From contig CAMBRG010000004.1 of the NCBI GenBank assembly GCA_945869845.1, forward strand, positions 1 to 64,000: 64,000 nucleotides of DNA, in the 5' to 3' direction. This document shows positions 1 through 8,651 of the stretch, piece after piece (position 1 is the first letter of the stretch; the number at the start of each line of letters is the position of its first letter). Position numbers and translations under genes: made by a program. The notes beneath the pieces were generated by a model. The model saw only the letters and a list, made by a program, of their open reading frames with translations. It had not been told where the DNA came from and did no database searches. This stretch comes from Opitutus sp. GAS368. Lineage in GTDB: Bacteria > Verrucomicrobiota > Verrucomicrobiia > Opitutales > Opitutaceae.

Positions 1-1
1 C

Positions 2-919
2 CTCGGCGCTTTCACCCGCATCGAAGAACTCATCGCCCGCTACCCCGTCCGCGGCCTCAAGGGCGCGGTCGGTACCCAGCTTGACCAGCTCACGCTCCTC
101 GGCGGCGACGCCCGTAAAGTCGCCGACCTCGAGGCCCGCGTCATCCGGCACCTCGGGTTCCACGCCTCCCTCGACGCGGTCGGTCAGGTTTACCCGCGCG
201 GCCTCGATTTCGAGGTCGTCACCGCGCTGCACCAGCTCGGTGCCGCCGCCGCGAGTTTTGCCACCACGCTCCGCCTCATGGCCGGCGCCGGCCTGCTCAC
301 CGAAGGTTTTCAAGACGGCCAAGTCGGCTCCTCCGCCATGCCACACAAGGTCAACGCCCGCAACTGCGAGCGCATCTGCGGTTTCTCCACGATTCTCTCC
401 GGCTACGTGACCATGACGGGCGCGCTCGCCGGCCACCAGTGGAACGAGGGCGACGTCTCCTGCTCGGTCGTGCGCCGCGTCGCCCTGCCCGATGCGTTCT
501 ACGCCGTCGACGGCTTGCTCGAGACGTTTCTCACCGTGCTCCGCCAGCTTGAGGTTTTCCCCGCCGCCATCGCCGCCGAGAACGAGCGCAACCTCCCGTT
601 TCTCTCCACCACCACGATCATGATGGAGGCGGTGAAACGCGGCGCCGGCCGGGAGACCGCCCACGAGGCCATCAAGGAGCACGCCCTCGCTGCCGCCAAA
701 GCCCTGCGCTCCGGCCACGGCGACGCCGACCTGCTGAGCCGGCTCGCCACCGACAAACGCGTCGGCCTGAGCAAAGAAACCCTTATGACCATTTTGGCCG
801 AGAGCGCCCGCTTCGTCGGCGCCGCGCCCCAGCAGGTCGACACCTTCGTCGCGACGGTCAAGCCGCTCGCCAAACGCCTAAAGGGCGCAGCCGACTACCG
901 GCCCGCGAAGCTGCTCTGA
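2..919 (+). CDS. purB: Adenylosuccinate lyase, 3' part (5' end outside window)
   Basis: The reading frame is open from base 2 (LGAFTRIEELIARYPVRGLKGAVGTQ), so the gene begins upstream of the window; the ORF-track start at 278 is only an internal Met. The fumarase/aspartase superfamily signature GSSAMPHKVNARNCERICG is present, carrying the flexible catalytic serine loop. The family cleaves SAICAR and adenylosuccinate in purine synthesis in the cytoplasm. The C-terminal part is helical and ends ADYRPAKLL. About 305 residues are visible of an expected 430-480. The identification is firm; argininosuccinate lyase is less likely because of the SSAMPHK form of the loop. Confidence 0.93.
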   Translation, partial: LGAFTRIEELIARYPVRGLKGAVGTQLDQLTLLGGDARKVADLEARVIRHLGFHASLDAVGQVYPRGLDFEVVTALHQLGAAAASFATTLRLMAGAGLLTEGFQDGQVGSSAMPHKVNARNCERICGFSTILSGYVTMTGALAGHQWNEGDVSCSVVRRVALPDAFYAVDGLLETFLTVLRQLEVFPAAIAAENERNLPFLSTTTIMMEAVKRGAGRETAHEAIKEHALAAAKALRSGHGDADLLSRLATDKRVGLSKETLMTILAESARFVGAAPQQVDTFVATVKPLAKRLKGAADYRPAKLL

Positions 920-1069
920 CGGGCGCGAGCCATGCTCTGCCGGGCGGTTTCAACGCCGCCACCGGACTTTAGGGCCTCGGGAAATTTTCGTTTGCTTCCG
1001 CTGCTTCCGCCGCGCTTCCTCTCCCGTTCAAGTAGTCGATTCCCTGTCCAAATTTAACACCACACTATC

Positions 1070-2326
1070 ATGGCTGAACTCGTAGGAAACGTCTTGGTGG
1101 GCCAATCCGGCGGCCCCACCTCCGTCATTAACGCCAGCGTCGCGGGCATCGTTGCCGAAGCACTGAACCACGAGTGCATCGAGGAGATTTACGGCACGCT
1201 CAACGGCGTGCTCGGCATTCTCCAAGAGGACTTTATCGATCTCGCCGGCCAATCTCAGCAACAGATCCGCGCCCTCAAGCACACGCCCGGAGCCGCCCTC
1301 GGCACCTGCCGCTTCAAGCTCAAGAAACAGGCAGATTTCGACCGCGTGCTCGAAGTCTTCAAGGCCCACAACATCCGCTACTTTTTCTACATCGGCGGCA
1401 ACGATTCCCAAGACACGGCCGATAAAATTTCCAAGCTCGCGCAAGCGCAGGGCTACGAACTCCGCGTCATCGGCGTGCCCAAGACGATCGACAACGATCT
1501 CCCCCTCACCGACCACACGCCCGGCTACGGCTCGGTCATCAAGTATCTCGCCACCACCGTGCGCGAACTCGCTTGCGACAACGAATCCATGGGCCAAGGC
1601 GACCTCGTCTCCATCATCGAGGTCATGGGCCGCTCCGCTGGCTGGATCGCCGCCGGCGCCTCCCTCGCCAAGCGTAAGGATCACCCACACGATCCGCCCC
1701 ACCTCATTCTCCTCCCCGAGGTTCCTTTCAATCAAGAGAAGGTCCTCGAAGACATCCGCCGCGTCCTCAAGCGCGAGAAATTCTGTCAAATCGTCGTCGC
1801 CGAGGGCCTCGTCGATTCCGACGGTAACTACCTCGCGGCCGACGCCGCCACCGACGCCTTCGGCCACGCCAAACTCGGCGGTGCCGGCGATGCCCTCAGC
1901 GAGATCGTCGAACAGAATATCCCCGGCGTGAAAGTCCGCGTGGCCAAGCCCGGCATCGCCCAACGCGCCGCCGCCCACATCGCGTCCAAGACCGATTCCG
2001 ACGAAGCCTTCCTCGCCGGTGAAGCCGCCGTCGAAGCCGCCATCAAGGGCGAGACCGACAAGATGATCACTCTCGTCCGCGGCGACTCCGAGGCCTACAG
2101 CGTGGAAACCGGCCTCGCCGCCCTCCACGAGATCGCCAACGGCGTGAAGAAGCTCCCGAAAGATTGGATCAACGAAGACGGCGTGAGCATGAACTTCCAG
2201 TTCCTGCGCTATGCCCAACCGCTGATCGCCGGCGAAGTCACCGTGCCCTACGACGCCGGTCTCCCGGTCTTCGCCCGCCTCGACAAGTCGCGCGTCGAGA
2301 AGATTCTGCCCGCCTACACCGTCTAA
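1070..2326 (+). CDS. pfp: Diphosphate--fructose-6-phosphate 1-phosphotransferase (PPi-PFK)
   Basis: This is a cytoplasmic glycolytic/gluconeogenic enzyme interconverting fructose 6-phosphate and fructose 1,6-bisphosphate. The N-terminus carries the GQSGGPTSVINAS phosphate-binding loop. Two diagnostic sites point to pyrophosphate rather than ATP as donor: GGNDS near residues 109-113 (ATP enzymes have GGDGS) and PKTIDNDL near 137-144 with Lys in place of the Gly of ATP-PFKs. MGRSAGW near 190 is the substrate loop. The length of 418 residues suits the PPi-PFK class. It is a single-gene unit with a strong hairpin terminator right after the stop and converges on the ebo genes. Confidence 0.93.
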   Translation: MAELVGNVLVGQSGGPTSVINASVAGIVAEALNHECIEEIYGTLNGVLGILQEDFIDLAGQSQQQIRALKHTPGAALGTCRFKLKKQADFDRVLEVFKAHNIRYFFYIGGNDSQDTADKISKLAQAQGYELRVIGVPKTIDNDLPLTDHTPGYGSVIKYLATTVRELACDNESMGQGDLVSIIEVMGRSAGWIAAGASLAKRKDHPHDPPHLILLPEVPFNQEKVLEDIRRVLKREKFCQIVVAEGLVDSDGNYLAADAATDAFGHAKLGGAGDALSEIVEQNIPGVKVRVAKPGIAQRAAAHIASKTDSDEAFLAGEAAVEAAIKGETDKMITLVRGDSEAYSVETGLAALHEIANGVKKLPKDWINEDGVSMNFQFLRYAQPLIAGEVTVPYDAGLPVFARLDKSRVEKILPAYTV

Positions 2327-2345
2327 ACCACGGGCGTTTAGTTTG

Positions 2346-2376
2346 AAAAAGGCGGGTCTCAGACCCGCCTTTTTTG
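2346..2376 (+). terminator. Rho-independent terminator after pfp
   Basis: The hairpin GGCGGGTCT/AGACCCGCC is followed by a T run and preceded by an A run, so it could act in both directions between convergent pfp and eboF. Its stem matches the GTAGGGCGGG repeat family seen at several other places in the window, suggesting a repeat arm co-opted as a terminator. Confidence 0.8.
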
Positions 2377-2392
2377 TGCTCCGGTCCCAGCC

Positions 2393-3781
2393 TTAGCCCA
2401 AACAGGCCGCGACCAAGCGATCGTGCACCGCCGTCGCCGGGATTGATTCATTTCCCTCCACCCCGGTTGCCGCCGCCAGGTTTCCCGTCCCGATCAGCAC
2501 CGGCCATTCGCTCGCATCCGCCGGACACGTCCCGTGCGAGCCCTTCACGAGCGAGGGATCAAGGGAGATCACATCCATGAGCATCCGGAAACCAAGGGCC
2601 TTGCGCAGAAGTTTTCCGGCCACCTTTAACTTCGGAAACGCGATCACCGGATCAACGAACAGCTCCACCGGATCATAACCGTATTTGCGGTGGATATCGA
2701 CGCACCGCGCAAAATCCGGCGCCTTCCGCTCATCAGCCCAATAGTAATACGTGAACCACGCATCCTCGGTCGAAAACGCCACCAGGTCACCCGACCGCGC
2801 GTGATCAAGCCCCTCGGCACGCTGCGCCGCCGCATCGAGCACCCGCGCCACGCCGGCGACGCCCTCGACGGCCGACCGCACCGCTCCGAGTAGCGCCGGA
2901 TCGTTCACGTAAATGTGGGCGACCTGATGATCGGCGATGGCAAAAACCTTGCTCGCGCTGCAGTCCATCAACTCGAGACCCAACTCTTCCTTGATCGCGA
3001 GCCACCCGCGCGCCCGGAAGATCCGGTTCAGCGCGATCGAGCGCGTCACCGCGGTGATCCCATACTCCGAAAGCACGACCGGGCGCACCCCGCGCTGCGC
3101 ATAGAAATCAATCAGCCCGCCCGCCACCCGATCGATCTCCCGAAAATCCTCCCCGAGCTTTGGATCATCCGGCCCGAGCCGCTGCAGGTTGTAATCGAGA
3201 TGCGGCAGGTAAACGAGCGACAGGTCCGGGCGGTGCCGTTGCTCAATCCACTCGGCCGAACGCGCGATCCACTCCGACGACGCGATGCCCGCCCTCGGAC
3301 CCCAAAACGCCGGAAACGGAAACGGCCCGAGGTCAGCCTTGATCTCCTCCCGCAGTCCCATCGGCTGCGTGTAAACGTCGAACACTTTGCGCCCGTCCGC
3401 CGGATACATCGGTCGCGGCGTGATCGTCCAGTCCGCGCTCGAGTACATGTTATACCACCAAAACAATTTCGCGCAGGTAACCCCCGGCCGCCGGTCACGC
3501 AGCGTCTCCCAGATTTTTTTCCCCTGCACCACGTGGTTCGACTGCTTCCAAAACTGGTGCTCCGCCAGCGTGCGATCATACCAGCCGTTGGCGACGCAGC
3601 CATGCCCCGCCGGCGGCAGCCCCGTGAGGTACGTGCTTTGCGCCGTGCACGTCACCGCCGGCAACACCGGCTTCACCCGGATCAAACCACCGCGCTCCGC
3701 CCACGCCGAAAGCCGCGGCGTATCCGGCCCCAGCACCCGCGAGGTGAGCCCAACAACGTTGATAATCGCGGTGCGACTCAT
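2393..3781 (-). CDS. eboF: Alkaline phosphatase superfamily phosphodiesterase, EboF-like
   Basis: Type I phosphodiesterase/nucleotide pyrophosphatase fold: the N-terminus MSRTAIINVVGL is followed by the nucleophile region LPAVTCTAQSTYLTG, and metal-binding residues fit LPHLDYNLQ and VLSEYGI further along. No signal peptide is seen, so it is predicted cytoplasmic. The ORF track begins seven codons earlier; the Met of MSRTAIINV is chosen because homology-like sequence starts there. It is the last gene of a minus-strand set with EboD, EboC, EboE and EboB homologues, which is the basis for the EboF label. The substrate is unknown. Confidence 0.8.
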   Translation of the reverse strand: MSRTAIINVVGLTSRVLGPDTPRLSAWAERGGLIRVKPVLPAVTCTAQSTYLTGLPPAGHGCVANGWYDRTLAEHQFWKQSNHVVQGKKIWETLRDRRPGVTCAKLFWWYNMYSSADWTITPRPMYPADGRKVFDVYTQPMGLREEIKADLGPFPFPAFWGPRAGIASSEWIARSAEWIEQRHRPDLSLVYLPHLDYNLQRLGPDDPKLGEDFREIDRVAGGLIDFYAQRGVRPVVLSEYGITAVTRSIALNRIFRARGWLAIKEELGLELMDCSASKVFAIADHQVAHIYVNDPALLGAVRSAVEGVAGVARVLDAAAQRAEGLDHARSGDLVAFSTEDAWFTYYYWADERKAPDFARCVDIHRKYGYDPVELFVDPVIAFPKLKVAGKLLRKALGFRMLMDVISLDPSLVKGSHGTCPADASEWPVLIGTGNLAAATGVEGNESIPATAVHDRLVAACLG

Positions 3782-3802
3782 GGCGTCGCCCCTCTGATCC
3801 AT

Positions 3803-3883
3803 AACCGCGGATGCACCCGGATAGACGCGGATAGGAATCCGCCTGCTCTGAATCCGTGTCCATCCGTGTTCATCCGTGGTTGA
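3803..3883. repeat. ATCCGTGG-type inverted repeat between eboD and eboF
   Basis: The left arm (AACCGCGGATGCACCCGGAT) and right arm (ATCCGTGTTCATCCGTGGTT) are imperfect inverted copies. A related element lies at 9856-9959 and a half copy near 7525-7552 (GGGTCCATCCGTGGTTCA). Confidence 0.7.
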
Positions 3884-3895
3884 ACTCCCGCCGCC

Positions 3896-5080
3896 TCACC
3901 CATACCGCTCCCTTAACTCATCAAACGCCGCCTTCACGACCGCGCCATCCATCTCGTGAATCTCGAGCCGCACGCCCGGCGCCCGGATCATCGGAATAGT
4001 TAATCGCCCGCCGAGGTGTTCGCGGAACTCTTCCAGCCCATCGAGCATGTCCTGCCGGCCCGTCGCGCTGCGGATCTGCCTTACCGGGGCGAACAACTCA
4101 AAGCCCAGCCCCTGAATCACCCCGAGAATCCGGTCGGCATCTCCTTCCGACAACAGCCCGGTGCGCCGCGCGTAGATCAGATCGATCGCCATGCCCACCG
4201 CGACCGCCTCGCCGTGGCTCACGCGAAATCCGGAGAGCTGTTCCAACTTGTGCGCCGCCCAATGCCCGAAATCGAGCGGCCGCGCCGAACCGCGCTCAAA
4301 CGGATCGCCCGCCGTCGCGATATGCTCCATGTGCTGCCGCGCGCTCTCGCGGATCACCGCCTCAAACGCCTCCGACTCAAACTTGGCCAGCTCCGCCACC
4401 CGCGCGGCGATAAATTCAAAGAACGCCGCGTCGCGGATCAGCGCCACCTTCACCGCCTCAATCAACCCCACCCGCCGCTCGCGGTCGGGCAGGCCACGCA
4501 GAAACGCGAGGTCGTTGATGATCGCGTGCGGCACGCCGAAAGAACCCAACCAGTTTTTTTTCCCAAAAAAATTGATCCCGTTTTTCACGCCGACTCCGCC
4601 ATCGCCTTGGCTCAGACTCGTCGTCGGCAATCGCACCAGCGGAATCCCGCGATGCGCCGTCGCCGCCGCAAAGCCGACGAGATCGAGCACCGCGCCGCCG
4701 CCCACCGCGACGATGTAGGAATGCCGGCAAAGCCCGGCGGCGTTGATGGCCGCCCAAATCCCTTCGAGCTGGGCAAAGTCATTTTTGACCTGCTCGCCGC
4801 CCGCCAGCGCCACCGGCAGCGCCGCCAACGTCAACGCTGCGCCGCGCGCCGCAAACCACCCCGAAATCCGCGCCCCAAACCCGGGAAACGCCGGCTCCAA
4901 GCCCCGATCCCAAAACACGAGCGCACGCACCGTTTGTCCCGGCTCCCGCGGCGTGAGCACCTCCGCCAGCGCGAGATTCTCCGCCGCAAACACCTCGCGG
5001 GTAAAAATCAGGCGGTGCTCGTGTTGCAGCGTGATGGGAAACGAAAGATTGGGCGAAGAATCAGCCATAGGCGGGACCAT
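3896..5080 (-). CDS. eboD: 3-dehydroquinate synthase family protein, EboD-like
   Basis: Sugar-phosphate cyclase of the dehydroquinate synthase fold. It shows the NAD-binding motif VAVGGGAVLDLVG, the loop RLPTTSLSQGDGGVGVKNGINFFGKKNWLG, and metal-site histidines in the stretches DFGHWAAHKLE and VSHGEAVAVGM. At about 394 residues it is longer than a typical AroB, and the ebo neighbourhood argues for the secondary-metabolism paralogue rather than the shikimate enzyme. MADSSPN, four codons in (5068), is an equally possible start. Cytoplasmic. The cyclic product in this pathway is not known. Confidence 0.85.
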   Translation of the reverse strand: MVPPMADSSPNLSFPITLQHEHRLIFTREVFAAENLALAEVLTPREPGQTVRALVFWDRGLEPAFPGFGARISGWFAARGAALTLAALPVALAGGEQVKNDFAQLEGIWAAINAAGLCRHSYIVAVGGGAVLDLVGFAAATAHRGIPLVRLPTTSLSQGDGGVGVKNGINFFGKKNWLGSFGVPHAIINDLAFLRGLPDRERRVGLIEAVKVALIRDAAFFEFIAARVAELAKFESEAFEAVIRESARQHMEHIATAGDPFERGSARPLDFGHWAAHKLEQLSGFRVSHGEAVAVGMAIDLIYARRTGLLSEGDADRILGVIQGLGFELFAPVRQIRSATGRQDMLDGLEEFREHLGGRLTIPMIRAPGVRLEIHEMDGAVVKAAFDELRERYG

Positions 5081-5217
5081 GACTTAGCCGATAAGCCCGG
5101 CGCGACGGCAAGGCCGCATTCGCGCCGGCATCCCGCCGCCAAACTCGGAGCGGCGGTTTTCAAAACAAGCAATCATCGGCCAACGCACCCCACCCCCGAA
5201 TTTTGATGTCCACAAAA

Positions 5218-5243
5218 TTGACTTTCGTTATAGGCGATATAAG
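5218..5243 (+). promoter_or_regulatory. Possible promoter and small operator before the ATPase gene
   Basis: An AT-rich island just upstream of the ATPase contains TTGACT and, 14 bases later, TATAAG, which is a short spacer for a sigma-70 promoter. Overlapping it is the perfect short inverted repeat TTATA-GGCGA-TATAA (5228-5242), which could be an autoregulatory site. No experimental support. Confidence 0.35.
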
Positions 5244-5254
5244 TAAAATGCACT

Positions 5255-6496
5255 ATGCATTCCCGCTGGGCCGCCACCCTACTCGCTGAGAAGCTCCGCA
5301 AGCCCTATGTGCACGTCCTGTTTGGCGCCCGCCAGACCGGTAAGACCACGCTCCTTCGCCAGCTCCTGCCCGACCCCGCCCTCGCCTTCAATTTGGCGGA
5401 TCCCTCCGAGCGCGGCCCGCTCCTCGCAAACCCGGGCTCGTTTCTCCGTGCCTGCCGCGCCCTGCCTCGACAAAGCTCCCCCCACGTCGTGTTCGTCGAC
5501 GAGGCCCAAACCGTCCCCGCTGTCTTCGACGCCGTGCAGGCGCTTTACGACGAGGACAAAACCCGTTGGCGTTTCGTTCTCTGCGGCAGTACCGCCCGCA
5601 AGCTCCGGCTCACCGGGGCCAATCTCCTTCCCGGTCGCAGCCTTCACCACCGGCTCTTTCCCCTCCTCCTCGCGGAGCGTCCGCCCACCGGGCCGCATCC
5701 CACCCGCGTGGCGTCGCCGCTACCCTTTCCACCTCTCGCCTCCGGCTCATTGCCACTCTTTCCCAGCGCGGATCTCGAAGAGCGCCTCGCTTACGGCGAT
5801 CTCCCCGGCGTCATTCTCCAACCACTGGCCGACCGAGCCGACCTCCTCCGCAGCTACGCTCTCGCGCACTTGGAGGAGGAAATCCGTCGCGAAGCCCTCG
5901 TGAAGGACTGGGGCGCTTTCCTGCGTTTTCTCCAACTCGCCGCCGCCGAATCCGGTCTGATCGTGAACTTCGCCAAGATCGGCAAAGAGGTCGGTCTCAC
6001 CGCACCCACGGTTAAATCCTACTATCAGTTGCTCGAAGACATGTTCATCGGTTTCAGCGTGCCCGGCTGGTCGGGCAGTCCCCGCAAGAACCTCACCTCT
6101 ACGCCGCGCTTCCATCTCTTCGACCTCGGAGTGCGACACGCCGCTGCCGGCCTCACCCCGGGGCCCGGGGCCGTGCGCGCCGATCCCGGTCGCGCGCTGG
6201 AGCAATGGGTCGGCATCGAACTCTGGAAGCGCCTCGGTTACCTCGGCCGAGGCCGGCTCCACCACTTCCGCACCAAGGACGGTGCCGAGATCGACTACGT
6301 CGTCGAACTCGACGGCCGCATCGTTCCGATCGAAGTGAAATGGACCGAACGCCCCGACCGCAACGACGCCCGCCACGTTCTCACTTTCCTCGACGAGCAG
6401 AAAAAAGCCGCGCCTATGGGCTACCTCATCTGCCGCTGCGCCCGACCCGAACAGATTGACGACCGCGTGATCGCGCTACCGTGGCACTGCCTGTAA
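5255..6496 (+). CDS. AAA ATPase with C-terminal DUF4143
   Basis: The N-terminal P-loop GARQTGKTTLL and the Walker B-like VVFVDEAQ identify the AAA_14 ATPase domain. The C-terminal half contains the winged-helix-like stretch EVGLTAPTVKSYYQLLEDMFIGFSVPGW and the nuclease-like IDYVVELDGRIVPIEVKWT typical of DUF4143. These are common, patchily distributed accessory proteins of unknown role. It runs opposite to the ebo genes and splits eboC from eboD. A low-complexity Pro/Ser-rich insert (RPPTGPHPTRVASPLPFPPLASGSLPLFPS) interrupts the middle. It is followed by gene debris, consistent with an acquired block. Confidence 0.88.
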   Translation: MHSRWAATLLAEKLRKPYVHVLFGARQTGKTTLLRQLLPDPALAFNLADPSERGPLLANPGSFLRACRALPRQSSPHVVFVDEAQTVPAVFDAVQALYDEDKTRWRFVLCGSTARKLRLTGANLLPGRSLHHRLFPLLLAERPPTGPHPTRVASPLPFPPLASGSLPLFPSADLEERLAYGDLPGVILQPLADRADLLRSYALAHLEEEIRREALVKDWGAFLRFLQLAAAESGLIVNFAKIGKEVGLTAPTVKSYYQLLEDMFIGFSVPGWSGSPRKNLTSTPRFHLFDLGVRHAAAGLTPGPGAVRADPGRALEQWVGIELWKRLGYLGRGRLHHFRTKDGAEIDYVVELDGRIVPIEVKWTERPDRNDARHVLTFLDEQKKAAPMGYLICRCARPEQIDDRVIALPWHCL

Positions 6497-6562
6497 TTAA
6501 TTCGGCGATCTATCCCCTCTGCGGCGAACGCGTCATTTTCGCTGCCGACCACGCGACGTCTC

Positions 6563-6600
6563 GTAGCGTGCTTCACGTCCAACGTGAAGCACGCGCCTTA
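6563..6600. repeat. Perfect 13-bp hairpin element
   Basis: The stem GCGTGCTTCACGT / ACGTGAAGCACGC with a 3-base loop is flanked by GTA at the left and TTAC at the right, the same head-to-tail style as the other GTAGG...CCTAC repeats. There is no T run, so it is not a classical terminator. Confidence 0.55.
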
Positions 6601-6638
6601 CGCTTTCACCGAACGCAGCGCCATTATGGCAGCCAATA

Positions 6639-6851
6639 TTCTCAATCACGCGCTACCAACAACTCAGCGGCGGCGAGATCACCGGCGCCGATGTCTGGCG
6701 CGAGTTGAAACTCCTCAACCAACTCGGCGTCACCCGCGGCCAGAGGGACGCCTCGCCCCAGTTCATCGCCAAGAAAAAGCAGGGCGGCGGCTCCGGTCCG
6801 CCCTTTTCACTCAAAAACGAAATCGGCCTGAGCCGGCACGCGGACACTTGA
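6639..6851 (+). pseudogene. Coding remnant, unknown protein C-terminus
   Basis: One frame reads FSITRYQQLSGGEITGADVWRELKLLNQLG through KNEIGLSRHADT before a stop, without a plausible start in frame. The amino acid composition looks protein-like and differs from the neighbouring shadow ORFs. It is probably the tail of a lost gene. The family was not recognised. Confidence 0.35.
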
Positions 6852-6884
6852 ACCTTCAATCCGCCGCAGCCCAACCCTTCGAAT

Positions 6885-6947
6885 TTAGTCAGCGGTGTAA
6901 ACGAAACCACCGGTGGCGCCCTGATCGAAATCTACGAACTATCCTGA
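6885..6947 (+). pseudogene. Remnant of a secreted-protein C-terminal domain
   Basis: The 20-residue reading LVSGVNETTGGALIEIYELS ends at a stop. It matches the closing strand pattern (…ALAEIYSVA, …GLVEVYEF) of the domain present in the delta-60 protein and the fasciclin protein of this window. Only the tail survives. Confidence 0.45.
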
Positions 6948-6962
6948 GTCAGCCTTCGCCAA

Positions 6963-6988
6963 GTAGGGCGGGGTCTCCGACCCGCCCT
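6963..6988. repeat. GTAGGGCGGG half element
   Basis: GTAGGGCGGGGTCTCCGACCCGCCCT is one hairpin arm of the family whose two-armed copies are at 42035-42122, 43638-43739 and 54629-54721. Confidence 0.65.
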
Positions 6989-7300
6989 TGCCCACCAGTG
7001 GCGCCCGGCCGCCAGCGGACCGCACCCAAAATTGCTTCCTCGCTGTTTCCGGTGGATAGATCGAATGGCCGGCATTTTTCTGACCCCATTTTTTTGACCC
7101 ACGCTTGGCCTGAAAAGGTCCGAAAGGTCAGAAAGATAAGGTCAGAAAAATGGGTGCCACCGACACTGAAATCGCAGCGAAGGGCGGTTGTTTTTTGGCC
7201 TGCGAGTTCCGAGGTGGCACGGGCATCTTGCCAGTGGGTTTGAGGATGAAATTCAACCGCGATTGGTCTCAACCCCATCGCCCGATCCTTTCACGTCTTT

Positions 7301-7381
7301 GTAGGGCCCGACCTCGCGTCGGGCCGTTCCGTGGGGTCGGGCGCCAAAGAAGAAACGGCCTCACGCAAGGTGAGGCCCTAC
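7301..7381. repeat. GTAGGGCCCGACC REPIN-like element, copy 1
   Basis: The left arm GTAGGGCCCGACCTCGCGTCGGGCC and right arm GGCCTCACGCAAGGTGAGGCCCTAC are each internally palindromic and face each other, the two-REP (REPIN) layout. A second copy follows 35 bases later. Confidence 0.75.
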
Positions 7382-7416
7382 CACGAGAAAAATCAGCGGC
7401 ACGGGCCGTTCAGGGT

Positions 7417-7496
7417 GTAGGGCCCGACCTTGTGTCGGGCCGTTCCGTGTTCCGGGCGCCAAAGAGGGAACGGCCTCACGCAAGGTGAGGCCCTAC
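7417..7496. repeat. GTAGGGCCCGACC REPIN-like element, copy 2
   Basis: This is a near-identical second copy (GTAGGGCCCGACCTTGTGTCGGGCC ... GGCCTCACGCAAGGTGAGGCCCTAC) with the same spacer words GGGCGCCAAAGA and GAACGGCC. Confidence 0.75.
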
Positions 7497-7633
7497 CATG
7501 AATCAATCGCCAGCTCCCATCGGTTTGGGATCCGGGTCCATCCGTGGTTCAACGGCCGTTTTTAGGGTCAGAGATCCTGCCGTCCGCGCCCAAGCCAGGG
7601 CGGGTCAGAGACCCTGCCCTCCGCCGAAGCACC

Positions 7634-8359
7634 TCAGCCCGACGCCGCTTTTCGCTGCGCCCATTTCCCGAGCGGGACCGCCAGCGCGCACAGCGCCGCC
7701 GGCACCCACGCGCTCACCGCCGCCAACGCGATCGCATCGACGAACGGGATGAAGGCCAACATCCGCCGCACCCAGCGGCCCAGTTTCTCCGCCGGCGCGC
7801 CGGGTTTGTATTCCCGCCGGGCCAGCAGGCTGAGCACCACGATGTAAACAAACAGCGCGCCGACCCACCCAAGAAACTCCGGCCGCCACTCGTGTCCGGG
7901 CAACGAAGCCACCGTCACCGCCAGCAGCCCGCGGCACCCCGCCATCAACACCACCGAGCCAGTCCAGCCCTTGTGCAGCCAATCGTAGAGCACGATCACC
8001 GCCGCCAGCGCGATCACCCAGTAATACGACGCGCCCGCGAGCACGAGCAGCGCGAGGCCCAGCGCGAGTTGCGCGCTTCCGACCCACGCCGCGAGCATCC
8101 GCTTGATTCGCCCCTGCGGAATCGCGCGCTCCGGCCGGTGCTGCAGATCGAAGCGCGCGTCCGCCACGTCGTTCAACGTCGTGCCGCCCGCGTAGGTCAA
8201 ACTGCCCGCCAAAAATCCCAGCCCGATCAGCCACCACGGCGGCCATGCCCCCGCGACCGGCATCGAGAGCACGAGCGCAGCCAACACGTTGCTCCACACC
8301 GACGGAAAATTTCCAGCGCGCGCGAGATCGAGCCAGAGACGGAACGTTGAAGCAGTCAT
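7634..8359 (-). CDS. eboC: UbiA-like prenyltransferase, EboC-like
   Basis: Integral membrane protein of about 241 residues with roughly seven hydrophobic segments. The first aspartate-rich motif of the UbiA superfamily is visible as NDVADARFD, preceded by TYAGGTT; a second region reads YDWLHKGW. The start MTASTFRLW (8359) is preferred over the ORF-track start because upstream codons run into a repeat element. Its place among EboB, EboE and EboD homologues supports the EboC label. The prenyl donor and acceptor are unknown. Confidence 0.85.
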   Translation of the reverse strand: MTASTFRLWLDLARAGNFPSVWSNVLAALVLSMPVAGAWPPWWLIGLGFLAGSLTYAGGTTLNDVADARFDLQHRPERAIPQGRIKRMLAAWVGSAQLALGLALLVLAGASYYWVIALAAVIVLYDWLHKGWTGSVVLMAGCRGLLAVTVASLPGHEWRPEFLGWVGALFVYIVVLSLLARREYKPGAPAEKLGRWVRRMLAFIPFVDAIALAAVSAWVPAALCALAVPLGKWAQRKAASG

Positions 8360-8371
8360 CAGAAGATTTTT

Positions 8372-8423
8372 GTAGGGGCGTGCCTTGCGCACGCCCGCGG
8401 GCGTCGGCGAGCGACGCCCCTAC
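8372..8423. repeat. GTAGGGGCG two-armed palindromic element
   Basis: GTAGGGGCGTGCCTTGCGCACGCCC is followed directly by GGGCGTCGGCGAGCGACGCCCCTAC. Each arm can form its own hairpin and the ends are inverted. It lies directly before the eboC start, in the eboE-eboC junction. Confidence 0.7.
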
Positions 8424-8459
8424 CCGGAAGCGCCATCACGCGGGTCCCCGCGCTCATCC

Positions 8460-8629
8460 TGTAGGCCCGACCGGTGGTCGGGCTCCGGGTTGCTTCGGAC
8501 AACCGACCACCGGTCGGTTCTACAGAAAACACCCAGGTCATCGCCATCATGCGAGCGCTCATCCTGTAGGCCCGACCGGTGGTCGGGCTCTGGGTCGCCT
8601 CGGACAACCGACCACCGGTCGGTTCTACA
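8460..8629. repeat. TGTAGGCCCGACCGG REPIN-like element, two copies
   Basis: Copies at 8460-8524 and 8565-8629 repeat with a 105-base period. Each runs TGTAGGCCCGACCGGTGGTCGGG ... CCGACCACCGGTCGGTTCTACA, two inverted arms, and the spacer words GAAAACACCCAGGTCATCGCCATCATGCGAG are also repeated. It is the same family as the array at 17955-18270, which has CGCTGG at the arm centre instead. Confidence 0.8.
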
Positions 8630-8651
8630 GAAAACACCCAGGTCATCGCCA

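Larger units (their letters stand above)
6497..7633. other. Gene-poor segment of remnants and palindromic repeats
   Basis: About 1.1 kb between the ATPase and eboC holds no intact gene. It contains two short coding remnants, a perfect 13-bp hairpin, one GTAGGGCGGG half element, two copies of a GTAGGGCCCGACC element, a half ATCCGTGG repeat near 7525-7552 and a degenerate GTAGGGCGGG-like pair around 7567-7620. Listed ORFs here are frame shadows of these repeats. Confidence 0.7.
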
